In this document: piece after piece, positions 18,704-27,736 of the stretch | Layout: every line of letters starts with the position of its first letter | Numbering within the stretch: position 1 is the first letter of the stretch | NCBI GenBank assembly: GCA_009782285.1 | Contig: WRJK01000002.1 | Coordinates: forward strand, 1-63,406 | DNA length: 63,406 nt | Origin: Clostridiales bacterium | GTDB lineage: Bacteria > Bacillota > Clostridia > Peptostreptococcales > Anaerovoracaceae | Direction: 5' to 3' | Program-made: the position numbers and the translations under genes | The notes under the pieces: generated by a model | What the model saw: the letters and a program-made list of their open reading frames with translations, nothing else | Database searches by the model: none | What the model was told of the DNA's origin: nothing

Positions 18704-19943
18704 CTCGCAGCGACCCTGCAACGGGAACCACGTCAGCCGCATTGAACAGCACGATGTTTGACCCGGGCTCCCCAATCAAATCCATCCGTGTGCTGGGGTA
18801 GCATATGCCTGCACACCCATTCTTCTCCAAGAAATCCGTAAGAATGCCGTAGGATCTGCGGCATTTTTCTATGTGTTTTGGGTTGAAACCCTCTACGTCG
18901 TCCATAGGGGCAATGACAGCATCGTACAGCTGTTTCAAAAAATACTGCCCGCCTTGCACCTTTGCGTCGATATCAATGCCAGTCCGTGCTTTCTTTATTG
19001 CTTTCTTCACTAATTCGTCGCTAAACTCTAAGTTCTCGTCCATGAGGCTAATAAATGCATCAAGATACCTGCCCGTTTTCAAAGCGTCGAAATTATCGAT
19101 CACGTCAAGCTCGTCGTCATAGGAAAGGTCAAGATTTAGCAACTTCTTCTTCTTGCCAGATTTAGAGGCGGTAAAATCGGCAAAAGTGACCGTTTCTCCT
19201 TCTTTAAGCATTATTTCTTCGCAACACGTTTTCTCAACATATGTGAAAGTGCTGTCGAATTCAACATCGTCGTCATAATCAGCTGAAAAGCAAACGTACT
19301 TCTTTCCTTTCGGGTTCCACCAGCCTATTGCACTGGCCTTTTTCCCAGCTTCAATTGCCCCCGCCAAGACATCCTCCTCGCTGGCCCATTCACCGCCCCT
19401 GCCCCGGCACAGACTCTTGATGGAGCCAAGGCTGACCACAAACCTGTCAAAATGCCCCTGCATGGTTTCTTTATAAAAAGTGTCAAGCAAATCAGCAATG
19501 CTGTGCGTATAGTCCTTGTCAGAACTGAATTCCTCAAGAAAATATAATTCGACGTTATCCATGATTTCATCAAAATTGTCGTCAGCTGTTATTTCGTATA
19601 TCTCGTCTATAATGCCGCCGAATGCGCTAGCGATTTCATAGTCGTGTTCGCTTTCGTCTTCAAATAAACCACTGCTGATTTGGCAAAGCACTATTATGTA
19701 CGCTTTGATCAAATATGGCTCTTGGCCGATCAGGTCTGGATCTTGCCCTATCATTTCAGCTGCTGACTTCATAAACTTGTTGAAACCGTATAAAAATGTG
19801 GCTAAAAGCTGCTCGTCAACGTGTGGCCATAGGGTGTTGCGGATAACTCTGCTCATTTCTTTGAGCAGGTCGTCGTATTCCGGTATAAGCCGCTCCAAGC
19901 AATCCAATTCATTGAGCATGCTCGCTCTGTAATCTGGCATCAT
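18687..19943 (-). CDS. Uncharacterised acidic protein next to the BrxC-like fragment
   Basis: 418 residues, not recognised. No signal peptide or membrane helix; strongly acidic, with many D/E pairs and short helical segments. A basic cluster ([10 protein letters not shown], about 263-272) divides two halves. The C-terminal part contains [14 protein letters not shown] and a hydrophobic strand [17 protein letters not shown]. The start has CTCC-type complement (GGAGGG) 6-10 nt upstream on the coding strand. It follows the BrxC-like gene after 21 nt on the same strand, so the two are probably one transcript. It might be a partner of that fragment; nothing in the sequence proves this. Confidence 0.7.
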   Translation of the reverse strand: MMPDYRASMLNELDCLERLIPEYDDLLKEMSRVIRNTLWPHVDEQLLATFLYGFNKFMKSAAEMIGQDPDLIGQEPYLIKAYIIVLCQISSGLFEDESEHDYEIASAFGGIIDEIYEITADDNFDEIMDNVELYFLEEFSSDKDYTHSIADLLDTFYKETMQGHFDRFVVSLGSIKSLCRGRGGEWASEEDVLAGAIEAGKKASAIGWWNPKGKKYVCFSADYDDDVEFDSTFTYVEKTCCEEIMLKEGETVTFADFTASKSGKKKKLLNLDLSYDDELDVIDNFDALKTGRYLDAFISLMDENLEFSDELVKKAIKKARTGIDIDAKVQGGQYFLKQLYDAVIAPMDDVEGFNPKHIEKCRRSYGILTDFLEKNGCAGICYPSTRMDLIGEPGSNIVLFNAADVVPVAGSLRVKTMS

Positions 19944-19964
19944 TTTGTTTCCCTCCTAAATCGT

Positions 19965-21710
19965 TCAGGTTATTTGGATTCCATCATTGCCTTCTAAAGC
20001 ATCATACAATTTCTTTCTTGTGATGTCAAGGTAGTTGTCCACATCTTCGCGATTTTGCAGCCGTTTTACGGGAAAAATGTCATATCGGCGGATCTGCACC
20101 ACTTTTTGCAGCTTCTGCGAAACTCCGTCTTTTGTACGGTATGGCACTGCTGATTCCCGAAGGGATGCCTCCAGCTGTTTGCAAACGGTGTCTCTGTAAT
20201 TCAGCAACTGCGTCGTTATCGCGTCAAGTGCAGTCAAACTGGCTGCGCTCGCCGCCTTTTGCTTGTACTCGTCAAATCGCCCGTCTGACCGGGTGACCTC
20301 CTCACGGGTTTTGCTGCTGATCCCTGCAAGCGTGTGTACGTCGCCCATGCACTGCGTGATTAGCCCTCGCACTTCACTTTTCTTCTGCTCAAGCAGCATT
20401 TCGTAGGCTTTGCGGACGCTAGTGGCCAATTCGGCCAAGTCTTTCATCCTGCCATAAGGCTTTGGCATCGCAAGAATGCTTTTTATTTCGCTCGCCTTTT
20501 CAATGGTACCCGTGTCCATCGCGAAATAACCGCGCTCGTTTTGCATACGCTCTACAAGCTGCTGCGCTGTGTCGAATACTGCCTTTTGCTGCGACTTCGG
20601 ATCGAAGAATGTCTCTGCAGCTTCCATGTCCGTAAAACTGCTGCGAATGTCAGCTTGCTTGTCCAGCAAGCGTTGCAAGAATGCGGCGTTGTCTTTCTGT
20701 TGCGAGAGAATATCCTTCACCAAGCTGCACACAGTTGCGACGGCCTCCTTTTCCGGGTAACTGCTTTTGCTGTACTCGTGCTGCAGCAAGTTTTGGCAGT
20801 AATGCAGCTTGTGTTCAAGCGTTTCGGTTAAAAAACTGACCAGCCCGTCTGCGTCTTTTGCCATGTCCGTTATCCCAAACCAATCGCTCATGAACGCTGC
20901 TGCCCTCTGCAAAAGATCGTCAGGCAACGTAATGCGACGCACTACAAACGCTTTGTCGGTCTCTGGTTGTTTCCTTAGACAATCGACGATTCGAACGTCG
21001 TTTTTCGCCATCACAGTACCATTGTACCGCAAAGTAACCTGCTGCTTGGCAATCAGCTTCGCCAAAAGTGCAGCAATGTCAACCTCTCGCCAACCGTAGG
21101 GAATCGATTGGTATCGGCGCTGGATGCTGCTGACCGATGCAAGTAGATGATCTTCGGTTTGCTGCTTGATCCATTGGTATATTTCATCCAAAGCATATTC
21201 GTTGTCTGCCCCGGTTCCGGGCATGCTGATTTGCTTCGGTTCGTCCCCAAGCATCCTCAGTACATCCTTGTCGCCCTCGCTGAAAGCATTTACAAGGTTC
21301 AGCTTTGAATATGCGCCTTCGATTAGGAGCTTCATGGCGGTGCTCAGCTTGCTTGCGGCACTGCCGCCCTGCATCTCTATCTTTTCGCCATAGACGTAAA
21401 ATACAGCGTTTTCAATCATGCTTCCTATTTTCTCTGCCTGACAGGAGTCCTCAAAGCACGAGGTCTGCCCTGACAGGAGGGCGATGGCCTCAAAGTTCGC
21501 CTGCGAGTCTATCAGCAGCTTCTCTTCCAGGGAATGGTAATAATCGCTTGCCCCTGTGACAATATGCAAGCGGACGCCGCCACCCATTCCGCCTACGTGT
21601 GTTTCGTTAACATATTGTTCGTAATTGAAATCGTATTTGCCGTATTTGAACTTCCGATAGGGAAAAATCTCCCCAAATACGATTTGCGCAATTTTTTGTT
21701 CTATCTTCAT
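19965..21710 (-). CDS. Orphan C-terminal part of a BrxC-like (BREX) protein
   Basis: 581 residues beginning at an ATG with its own AGGAG site. The opening (IAQIVFGEIFPYRKFKYGKY, then DFNYEQYVNETHVG), the following HIVTGASDYYHS, and the central QRRYQSIPYGWREVDIAALL with an adjacent NEYALDEIYQWI match, from memory, the second half of BREX system P-loop protein BrxC. Full BrxC is about 1200 residues with an N-terminal P-loop ATPase. No Walker A is present here and no other brx/pgl genes are nearby, so this is either a remnant given a new start or a free-standing C-terminal domain. The latter is favoured by the intact 581-codon frame and the ribosome site. It is preceded by a strong terminator. 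Confidence 0.72.
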   Translation of the reverse strand: MKIEQKIAQIVFGEIFPYRKFKYGKYDFNYEQYVNETHVGGMGGGVRLHIVTGASDYYHSLEEKLLIDSQANFEAIALLSGQTSCFEDSCQAEKIGSMIENAVFYVYGEKIEMQGGSAASKLSTAMKLLIEGAYSKLNLVNAFSEGDKDVLRMLGDEPKQISMPGTGADNEYALDEIYQWIKQQTEDHLLASVSSIQRRYQSIPYGWREVDIAALLAKLIAKQQVTLRYNGTVMAKNDVRIVDCLRKQPETDKAFVVRRITLPDDLLQRAAAFMSDWFGITDMAKDADGLVSFLTETLEHKLHYCQNLLQHEYSKSSYPEKEAVATVCSLVKDILSQQKDNAAFLQRLLDKQADIRSSFTDMEAAETFFDPKSQQKAVFDTAQQLVERMQNERGYFAMDTGTIEKASEIKSILAMPKPYGRMKDLAELATSVRKAYEMLLEQKKSEVRGLITQCMGDVHTLAGISSKTREEVTRSDGRFDEYKQKAASAASLTALDAITTQLLNYRDTVCKQLEASLRESAVPYRTKDGVSQKLQKVVQIRRYDIFPVKRLQNREDVDNYLDITRKKLYDALEGNDGIQIT

Positions 21711-21731
21711 AGCTCCTCATTAGGTTCTGAT

Positions 21732-21765
21732 GCGAAAGCCCGGATGGTTTCAGCCGGGCTTTCGC
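21732..21765 (-). terminator. Strong hairpin between the M28 gene and the BrxC-like gene
   Basis: GCGAAAGCCCGG (21732-21743) pairs perfectly with CCGGGCTTTCGC (21754-21765) around a 10-nt loop. It lies just after the M28 peptidase stop and should separate that transcript from the BrxC-like gene. Confidence 0.75.
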
Positions 21766-21779
21766 TCAATTGTGTTCTG

Positions 21780-24635
21780 TTATTTGGTATAGTGTATGAA
21801 TAGGTCGAGCAAGTCGAGCATGTCAATCACTCCGTCTCCGTTGACGTCGCACATGCTTGCAGTGACGCCTTTTCCTCTGGAGTCGTTGACTTTTACGAGG
21901 GAATCCCAGTTCGGGGAGTCCTTGTCAAAGCCGCAGTACAGCAGCATGATGCCTAGGTCGAGGGCATCGACCTTGTTGTCCCTGTTGAGGTCGTATTTCG
22001 AAAATACTCGCTGGTCGATGTTCGTCGTTGCCTCGCCCACTTCAATTCTGGCACCGATGTATTGTGTCACGTCGTCAACAAGGCCGACCGCTTTGAAGCT
22101 CGTCAGGGTCATGGAGGCGTCGCAAACGGCTCTTGGCGCGAAAACAAATTCCGCGATGTCCACCGAATCCCAAGTCTTGAACCCGCTTGAACCGCCGGCA
22201 GGGTATCCGATAGTGACTGCGCCCTTCCAATTGCCGTCGCCTGCATAGCTCCAAAGTATGCCGTCAACGGAGGTGAAACCGTTCATAGTCACCAAGTCTT
22301 TACCAGCCAGCAGGTTGCCGTCTATTTCAAATTCGACTTCAACAGCCAGCAGGTTTTTCGCGTCGCGGATCGACAAGGTGTAGCATACGTCTTTGTCAAT
22401 GTCGCTTTCCTCGTCTGCACAGATGCTGGCTTTCACGACGTCAGCGTCGCTGCCGAGATCGTAGTCTGCGAAAAGCTTTGTGGTGAAAGTCGGGTTCTTC
22501 GCCGGGTCGTTGTTGTCAGAGATGCCTGCTCCGCTGCCGGTCACTCGAGTAACCGCAAGGTCAGCCACTGCTGCCGGGATGCCTTGGGTGATGGGATCAC
22601 CCGGCGTGAACGTAACGGTGCTGTTTCCGAAAGCCACGTCCACCTTGTCGTATGCGCCCCACAGCTGTTTCGCATTATAGAGTGTCACTGTCCTGTCAGT
22701 GTCGTCAATTGCAAGTTTCGCCCGCTTTGTCAATTGGAAATCGACAGCTTTCTGGATACCGTTCGCCAGCAAGTTGGTGGTTTTGAGGTGTCGCTCGTAG
22801 TTGTAGTCGTCTAGGTTGTCCAGTGCCGAATGGTACTTGTACCCGTAGACCTGGACATTTGAGCTGCTTATCGAGAAATTCCCGCCTCTGGCAACAGAGC
22901 TGGGCCTGCATGCGTCTATTCCGAAGTAAGCCCATGATGCGTGGTCGGACGCGCCCCAGTTGTTTATCCTGACGTTGTTGATCCCAACGGGCCAGTCAAC
23001 CTCCTTGGCAAAGCTGGACAGCAGGTGCGCAGCAAGGTTGAACGCTGACGTTGACGTGCCTAAGTTGTCCCCATAGCTGGCGTTCCTGTAGTTCGGGTAC
23101 TGGTAGCGCTCTTGGAACTGGAGCGTGCCGATGGCCCACGTGTCGACTAGGTCTCCAAGCACGTTTACTGCGCCTTCGCCTGACGAAGGCGTGTCGAACA
23201 TCATGTCGACGGTTACGACGTCTTTCCCTTCAGCCCGAAGCTTTTCGATAAGCGTAGTTGAAGCACTGAAATCGTGGTATTCTTCAGCGCCGGTGGCACC
23301 GAATATGATTTCGATGTTACCAGTGTCCACGTCCTTGAAACGCCTGGCAAGCTCCAAGGTAGCTGCCACGCCGGTTGCCGTGTCAGTTGCACCTGGGGCA
23401 CCCTTGACAGAGTCGATGTGAGACTGGTACACCATGACGAGATCCGGGTTGTCCGGGTCTGCGGCAGGTTTTCTCGCATAGGCCATCCAGCCTATTTCGG
23501 GGTCAATCCTGTAGATTTTCGATATTTTTCCTGCTTCGCCCGCAACTTTTGCCTTCTCCAAATCAACCAGCGTCAGGCCAATGACTGAAGTTGTCGTTGT
23601 TGTGTAGCTGCTTACGCTGAGCGGAGTGTCGTTGTAGGTATAGCCAACCGGGTTGGACGTGCTCCTTGTGTTGTCGGTTCTTGCGACAAAAAGCCCCGTC
23701 ACATCGACTGTTGAAGTATACGCAGCTTTGATGTTTGCTATGGCGTTGTTGATCATCGTTCCTGTGACAGCCCTGTCAAACCGGAGCGTACCGAAGACCT
23801 TTCCTCCTGCAGCTATCACGTCGCTTTCTGCCGGGGTTGAAGTAACGCTGTTCGTTGAATTGGCAAAATTCCCGAAGTCGTAGAAAAGCCCGCCTTCGAA
23901 GTTCCTGAAACTTGCTGAGTTCGGGTAGGGGTTCCCTATGGCGGCGGCGCCGCTTGGGACGTCAGCTTCGATCACGCCGTATTGAGTATGGTCGTTCATG
24001 AACAAATACCCGTACTGGGTGAGGTTGCTTGGGTTCATCTGAAGGCCTTTGGCCGGCACCCAGTTGAACATGTACTCTTCCAAAACAACTTCGTAGACGT
24101 TGTCGCCGCCGTCAATTTTCTCGTACTGCTCTTTCATGTACTCGCATGCACGGTATTCGGCAATAGTCCCTGATGGCCTCGGTCCTATGACGTTGATAAG
24201 GTATTCTATTGTCTCCTGCAAAACGCAGCCGTCCGGTTTTTGCGTAATGTGCAATGTCAGCTCTTTCGTCGTCACCGGCGTCCCTACGCCGTCGCTGAGC
24301 GTTGCCGTGAACTTGTATTTGCCGTCGATGCTGGGCTGTACTGTGGAATCAACCGCCACTGCAGCAATGAATGCCGGAGCGTTTGATGAGTCTGTTATCG
24401 TTGCTGTTATTCCGCTTCCAGAAAGAAGCCCGTCAACCAACGCGGCAGCCTTCGCTTTCGCGGCAGCTGCATTGCCAGCATCTTCGCTGCTCGCCTTGAA
24501 TACAGCTGTTTCAAGCTTTGTCGCCATCGCAGCCAGTTCAACGTCTCCCGCTGCGGCAGAAAAGCCTAGCGCCCCTATTCCTGATGAAAACACAAGGGCG
24601 ATCACAAGAAACAGGCTTAAATACTTCTTTTGCAT
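21780..24635 (-). CDS. Secreted M28 aminopeptidase with PA, cohesin-like and dockerin modules (copy 1)
   Basis: 951 residues; ATG 24635 with GGAGGT upstream and a signal peptide ending near residue 28. An Ig-like N-terminal region (about 30-150) is followed by an M28 zinc peptidase with an inserted PA-type domain (about 250-365). Metal site residues visible: SHIDSVKGAPGATD (His about 405, Asp about 414), GAEEYHDF (Glu about 449-450), and WGASDHA (His about 563). The C-terminus holds the cohesin-like domain (about 745-870) and the variant dockerin (about 880-951, DLNRDNKVDALD, YCGF, MCDVNGDGVIDMLD). M28 enzymes remove N-terminal amino acids. It is a tandem duplicate of the neighbouring gene, including part of the 5' leader. 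Extracellular peptide breakdown is the likely role. Confidence 0.93.
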   Translation of the reverse strand: MQKKYLSLFLVIALVFSSGIGALGFSAAAGDVELAAMATKLETAVFKASSEDAGNAAAAKAKAAALVDGLLSGSGITATITDSSNAPAFIAAVAVDSTVQPSIDGKYKFTATLSDGVGTPVTTKELTLHITQKPDGCVLQETIEYLINVIGPRPSGTIAEYRACEYMKEQYEKIDGGDNVYEVVLEEYMFNWVPAKGLQMNPSNLTQYGYLFMNDHTQYGVIEADVPSGAAAIGNPYPNSASFRNFEGGLFYDFGNFANSTNSVTSTPAESDVIAAGGKVFGTLRFDRAVTGTMINNAIANIKAAYTSTVDVTGLFVARTDNTRSTSNPVGYTYNDTPLSVSSYTTTTTSVIGLTLVDLEKAKVAGEAGKISKIYRIDPEIGWMAYARKPAADPDNPDLVMVYQSHIDSVKGAPGATDTATGVAATLELARRFKDVDTGNIEIIFGATGAEEYHDFSASTTLIEKLRAEGKDVVTVDMMFDTPSSGEGAVNVLGDLVDTWAIGTLQFQERYQYPNYRNASYGDNLGTSTSAFNLAAHLLSSFAKEVDWPVGINNVRINNWGASDHASWAYFGIDACRPSSVARGGNFSISSSNVQVYGYKYHSALDNLDDYNYERHLKTTNLLANGIQKAVDFQLTKRAKLAIDDTDRTVTLYNAKQLWGAYDKVDVAFGNSTVTFTPGDPITQGIPAAVADLAVTRVTGSGAGISDNNDPAKNPTFTTKLFADYDLGSDADVVKASICADEESDIDKDVCYTLSIRDAKNLLAVEVEFEIDGNLLAGKDLVTMNGFTSVDGILWSYAGDGNWKGAVTIGYPAGGSSGFKTWDSVDIAEFVFAPRAVCDASMTLTSFKAVGLVDDVTQYIGARIEVGEATTNIDQRVFSKYDLNRDNKVDALDLGIMLLYCGFDKDSPNWDSLVKVNDSRGKGVTASMCDVNGDGVIDMLDLLDLFIHYTK

Positions 24636-24763
24636 AATTGGTAACCTCCAAAATTGTTTATTTTGCCACTTTTATTCTGTCGTTGCGGTTCGACCTTTTC
24701 AGCCGCTTTGCTTCGCGCAAAGTGGTTAAGCGTTTTGTGCATCCCTCCTTTCGAACAGATCCT

Positions 24764-27625
24764 TCAAATCCTAGTGTAATGTATGAACAGGTCAATCAGG
24801 TCAAGCATGTCGATCATGCCGTCCCCGTTGACGTCGCACATCTTGGCTGTTACACCCTTGCCCCTTGAATCGTTGACCTTGACGAGCGAACCCCAGCTTG
24901 AGGAATCCTTGTCAAAGCCACAGTACAGCAGCATGATGCCTAAGTCAAGCGCATCGACAACGTTGTCCCTGTTGAGGTCGTATTTCGAGAAGGTGCGCTG
25001 GTCGATGTTCGTCGTTGCTTCGCCCGCTTCAATTCTGGTATCGATGTACTGTGTTTCATCGCCAACAAGGCCGACTGCTTTGATGCTTGTCAATTTAATT
25101 GTTGCATCGCCAACTGCCCTCGGAGCAAAAACGAATTGTGCGATATCCACTGAATCCCATGTCTTAAACCCGTTTGAACCGCCGGCAGGGTATCCAATTG
25201 TAGCTGCGCCTTTCCACTTGCTGTCGCCCTCATAGCTCCAGAGTATGCCGTCCACGGACGAAAACCCGGAAAGCGCAACCAAGCCTTTGCCAGCCAGCAG
25301 GTTGCCGTCAATTTCAAATTCAGCTTCAACAGCAAGCAGGTTTTTCGCGTCGCGGATAGACAAGGTATAGCTGACGTCTTTGTCGATGTCGCTCTCCTCG
25401 TCTGCGCGGATGCTCGCCTTGACGATTTCAGCATCGCTTCCCAGATTGCAGTCTGCGAAAAGCTTTGTCGAAAAAGTCGGGTTTTTTGTTGGGTCGCTGT
25501 TGTCCGAAATGCCCGTTCCACTGCCAGTCACGCTGGTAACAGCCAAATTTGCAACTGTTGCCGGAATGCCTTGCGTAATGGATGCTTCTTGTGAAAACGC
25601 AACGATTTCATTGCCAAAAGCAACCTCGACTTTGTCATATGTGTTCCATAACTGCTTTGCGTTGTAGAGTGTCACTGTCCTGTCAGCGTCGTCAATTGCA
25701 AGCTTCGCCCGCTTGGTCACTTGAAGGTCGACAGCTTTTTGGATGCCGTTCGCCAGCCAGTTGGTGGATTTGAGGTGGCGCTCGTAGTTGTAGTCGTCAA
25801 GGTTGTCCAGCGCAGAGTGGTATTTGTACCCGTAAACTTGGACATTTGAGCTGCTTATAGAAAAGTTCCCACCCCTGGCAACAGAGCTGGGCCTGACCGC
25901 ATCTATCCCAAAGTAAGCCCACGCCGCATGGTCGGATGCTCCCCAGTTGTTTATCCTGACGTTTTTGATGCCCACTGACCAGTCGATTTCCTTGGCGAAG
26001 CTTGACAGCAGGTGCGCCGGCAAATTGAACACCGACGTTTCTGTGCCAAAGTTGATGCCATAATTACCTCTTCCGTAGTTCGGGTACTGGTACTGTTCTT
26101 GGTATTGAAGCGTACCGATAGCCCACGTATCGACAGGATCTCCAAGCACGTTCACAGCGTTTTCGCCTGACGAAGGAGTGTCAGCCATCATATCGATTGT
26201 CACAACGTCCTTCCCTTCGGCGCGCAATTTTTCAATCAGTGTGGTTGAAGCGTCAAAGTCGTGGTACTCTTCGGCACCGGTTGCCGCAAATATCAATTCG
26301 ATATTCCCTGTGTCCACGTCCTTGAACCGCCTTGCCAGCTCAAGGGTAGCCGCAACGCCCGTTGCCGTGTCGGTTGCACCGGGGGCGCCCCTGACGGTGT
26401 CGATGTGCGACTGGCACACAATTACGAGGTCTGGGTTGTCCGGATCGCTGGCAGGTTTCTTGGCGTAGGCCAGCCAGCCTGTTTCAGGAACCGATCTGTA
26501 AACTTTTGAAATAGCGCCTGCTTCGCCCGCCGATTTGACTTTCTCCAAGTCCACCAAGGTCAAGCCAATAACCGAAGTTGTTGCGGTGGTGTAACTGCTT
26601 ACGCTTAGGGGAATATCATCATAGGTATAGCCGACCGGGTTGGAATTGTTCCTAGTGTTGTCGTTTCTGGCAACGAACAGCCCAAGCACATCAACATCCG
26701 AAGTGTAAGCTGCTTTAATGCTTGCGATAGCGGCATTGATCATCGTGCCTGTGACAGCTCTGTCAAACCGGAGCGTCCCGTAGACTTTACCGTCCATGGC
26801 TGTCACATCGCTTTCTGCCGGGGTTCCTGAAACCGTGTTCGCTGCATAGTTGAATGACCCGAAATCGTAAAAAAGGCCACCGTCAAAATCTCTGAAGCTG
26901 GCTGAATTAGGGTACGGGTTCCCAACTGCTGCGGCTCCGCTTGGAACGTCTGCTTCAATCACGCCGTATTGGGTGTATGAATTCGTATACAAATACCCGT
27001 ATTGATTGAGGTTGTTCGGGTTCAATTGTATGCCTTTGGCCGGCACCCAGTTGAACAAAAACCCTTCCAAAACGACTTCGTATGCGTTGTCTCCACCGTC
27101 AATCTTCTCGTACTGCTCTTTCATGTACTCGCAAGCGCGGTATTCGGCAACCGTCCCTGACGGCCTCGGACCTATGACATTGACCAAGTGCTCAATAGTC
27201 TCCTGCAGAACGCAACCGTCCGGTTTCTTCGTAATGTGCATTGCCAGCTCTTTTGTCGTCACAGGCGTCCCAACGCCATCGCTGAGCGTTGCCGTGAACA
27301 TGTATTTGCCGTCGATGCTCGGTTGAACTGCTGAATCAACAGCCACCGCCGCGATGAATGCCGGGGAGCTTGCCGAGTCTGCAATGTCGGCTGTAATTCC
27401 GCTTCCGGAAACGAGCCCCTCAACGAGCGCGGCTGCCTTCGCCTTCGCGGCAGCGGCATTTTCCGCATCTGCACTGTCTGCCTTGAAAACAGCCGTCTCA
27501 AGCTTCGTCGCCATTGCGGCAAGTTCGGCGTCCCCCGTTGCGGCAGAATAGCCAAACACACCTATCCCCGATGAAAGCACAAGGGCTGCCACAAGGAGCA
27601 GGCTTAGAAATTTCCTCTTTTGCAT
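24764..27625 (-). CDS. Secreted M28 aminopeptidase with PA, cohesin-like and dockerin modules (copy 2)
   Basis: 953 residues, nearly colinear with the following copy along its full length. ATG 27625 has GGAGGT upstream; signal peptide to about residue 28. Same zinc ligands (SHIDTVRGAPGATD, GAEEYHDF, WGASDHA) and same tail (cohesin-like, then dockerin DLNRDNVVDALD, YCGF, MCDVNGDGMIDMLD). The catalytic core is better conserved between copies than the leader, PA insert and dockerin linker. The promoter is the 34-bp repeated element at 27703-27736. Only 128 nt without a clear promoter separate it from copy 1, so the two are probably cotranscribed. Confidence 0.93.
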   Translation of the reverse strand: MQKRKFLSLLLVAALVLSSGIGVFGYSAATGDAELAAMATKLETAVFKADSADAENAAAAKAKAAALVEGLVSGSGITADIADSASSPAFIAAVAVDSAVQPSIDGKYMFTATLSDGVGTPVTTKELAMHITKKPDGCVLQETIEHLVNVIGPRPSGTVAEYRACEYMKEQYEKIDGGDNAYEVVLEGFLFNWVPAKGIQLNPNNLNQYGYLYTNSYTQYGVIEADVPSGAAAVGNPYPNSASFRDFDGGLFYDFGSFNYAANTVSGTPAESDVTAMDGKVYGTLRFDRAVTGTMINAAIASIKAAYTSDVDVLGLFVARNDNTRNNSNPVGYTYDDIPLSVSSYTTATTSVIGLTLVDLEKVKSAGEAGAISKVYRSVPETGWLAYAKKPASDPDNPDLVIVCQSHIDTVRGAPGATDTATGVAATLELARRFKDVDTGNIELIFAATGAEEYHDFDASTTLIEKLRAEGKDVVTIDMMADTPSSGENAVNVLGDPVDTWAIGTLQYQEQYQYPNYGRGNYGINFGTETSVFNLPAHLLSSFAKEIDWSVGIKNVRINNWGASDHAAWAYFGIDAVRPSSVARGGNFSISSSNVQVYGYKYHSALDNLDDYNYERHLKSTNWLANGIQKAVDLQVTKRAKLAIDDADRTVTLYNAKQLWNTYDKVEVAFGNEIVAFSQEASITQGIPATVANLAVTSVTGSGTGISDNSDPTKNPTFSTKLFADCNLGSDAEIVKASIRADEESDIDKDVSYTLSIRDAKNLLAVEAEFEIDGNLLAGKGLVALSGFSSVDGILWSYEGDSKWKGAATIGYPAGGSNGFKTWDSVDIAQFVFAPRAVGDATIKLTSIKAVGLVGDETQYIDTRIEAGEATTNIDQRTFSKYDLNRDNVVDALDLGIMLLYCGFDKDSSSWGSLVKVNDSRGKGVTAKMCDVNGDGMIDMLDLIDLFIHYTRI

Positions 27626-27702
27626 GATATCATACCTCCAATAAATTTCTGCCGATTTTGTTCTGTCGTTGTGGTTCGATGAATTGTGTCCACTTTTTAA
27701 TC

Positions 27703-27736
27703 ATTATACTATACCGCGCCACAGTGAGCAAGATTT
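27703..27736 (-). promoter_or_regulatory. 34-bp repeated promoter element, copy in front of the M28 genes
   Basis: On the minus strand TTGCTC (27731-27726), 17-bp spacer, TATAAT (27708-27703), 78 nt before the M28 ATG. The whole 34 bp matches 31832-31865 at 32 of 34 positions, including the spacer. The stop codon of the HNH-TIR-NB-ARC gene (27704-27706) lies inside the -10 hexamer. Confidence 0.75.

Noticed and set aside
27661-27690. GGTTCGA-containing stretch as a tRNA T-arm (also near 24684)
   Set aside because: No acceptor, D or anticodon stems around it; it is the shared leader of the duplicated M28 genes.
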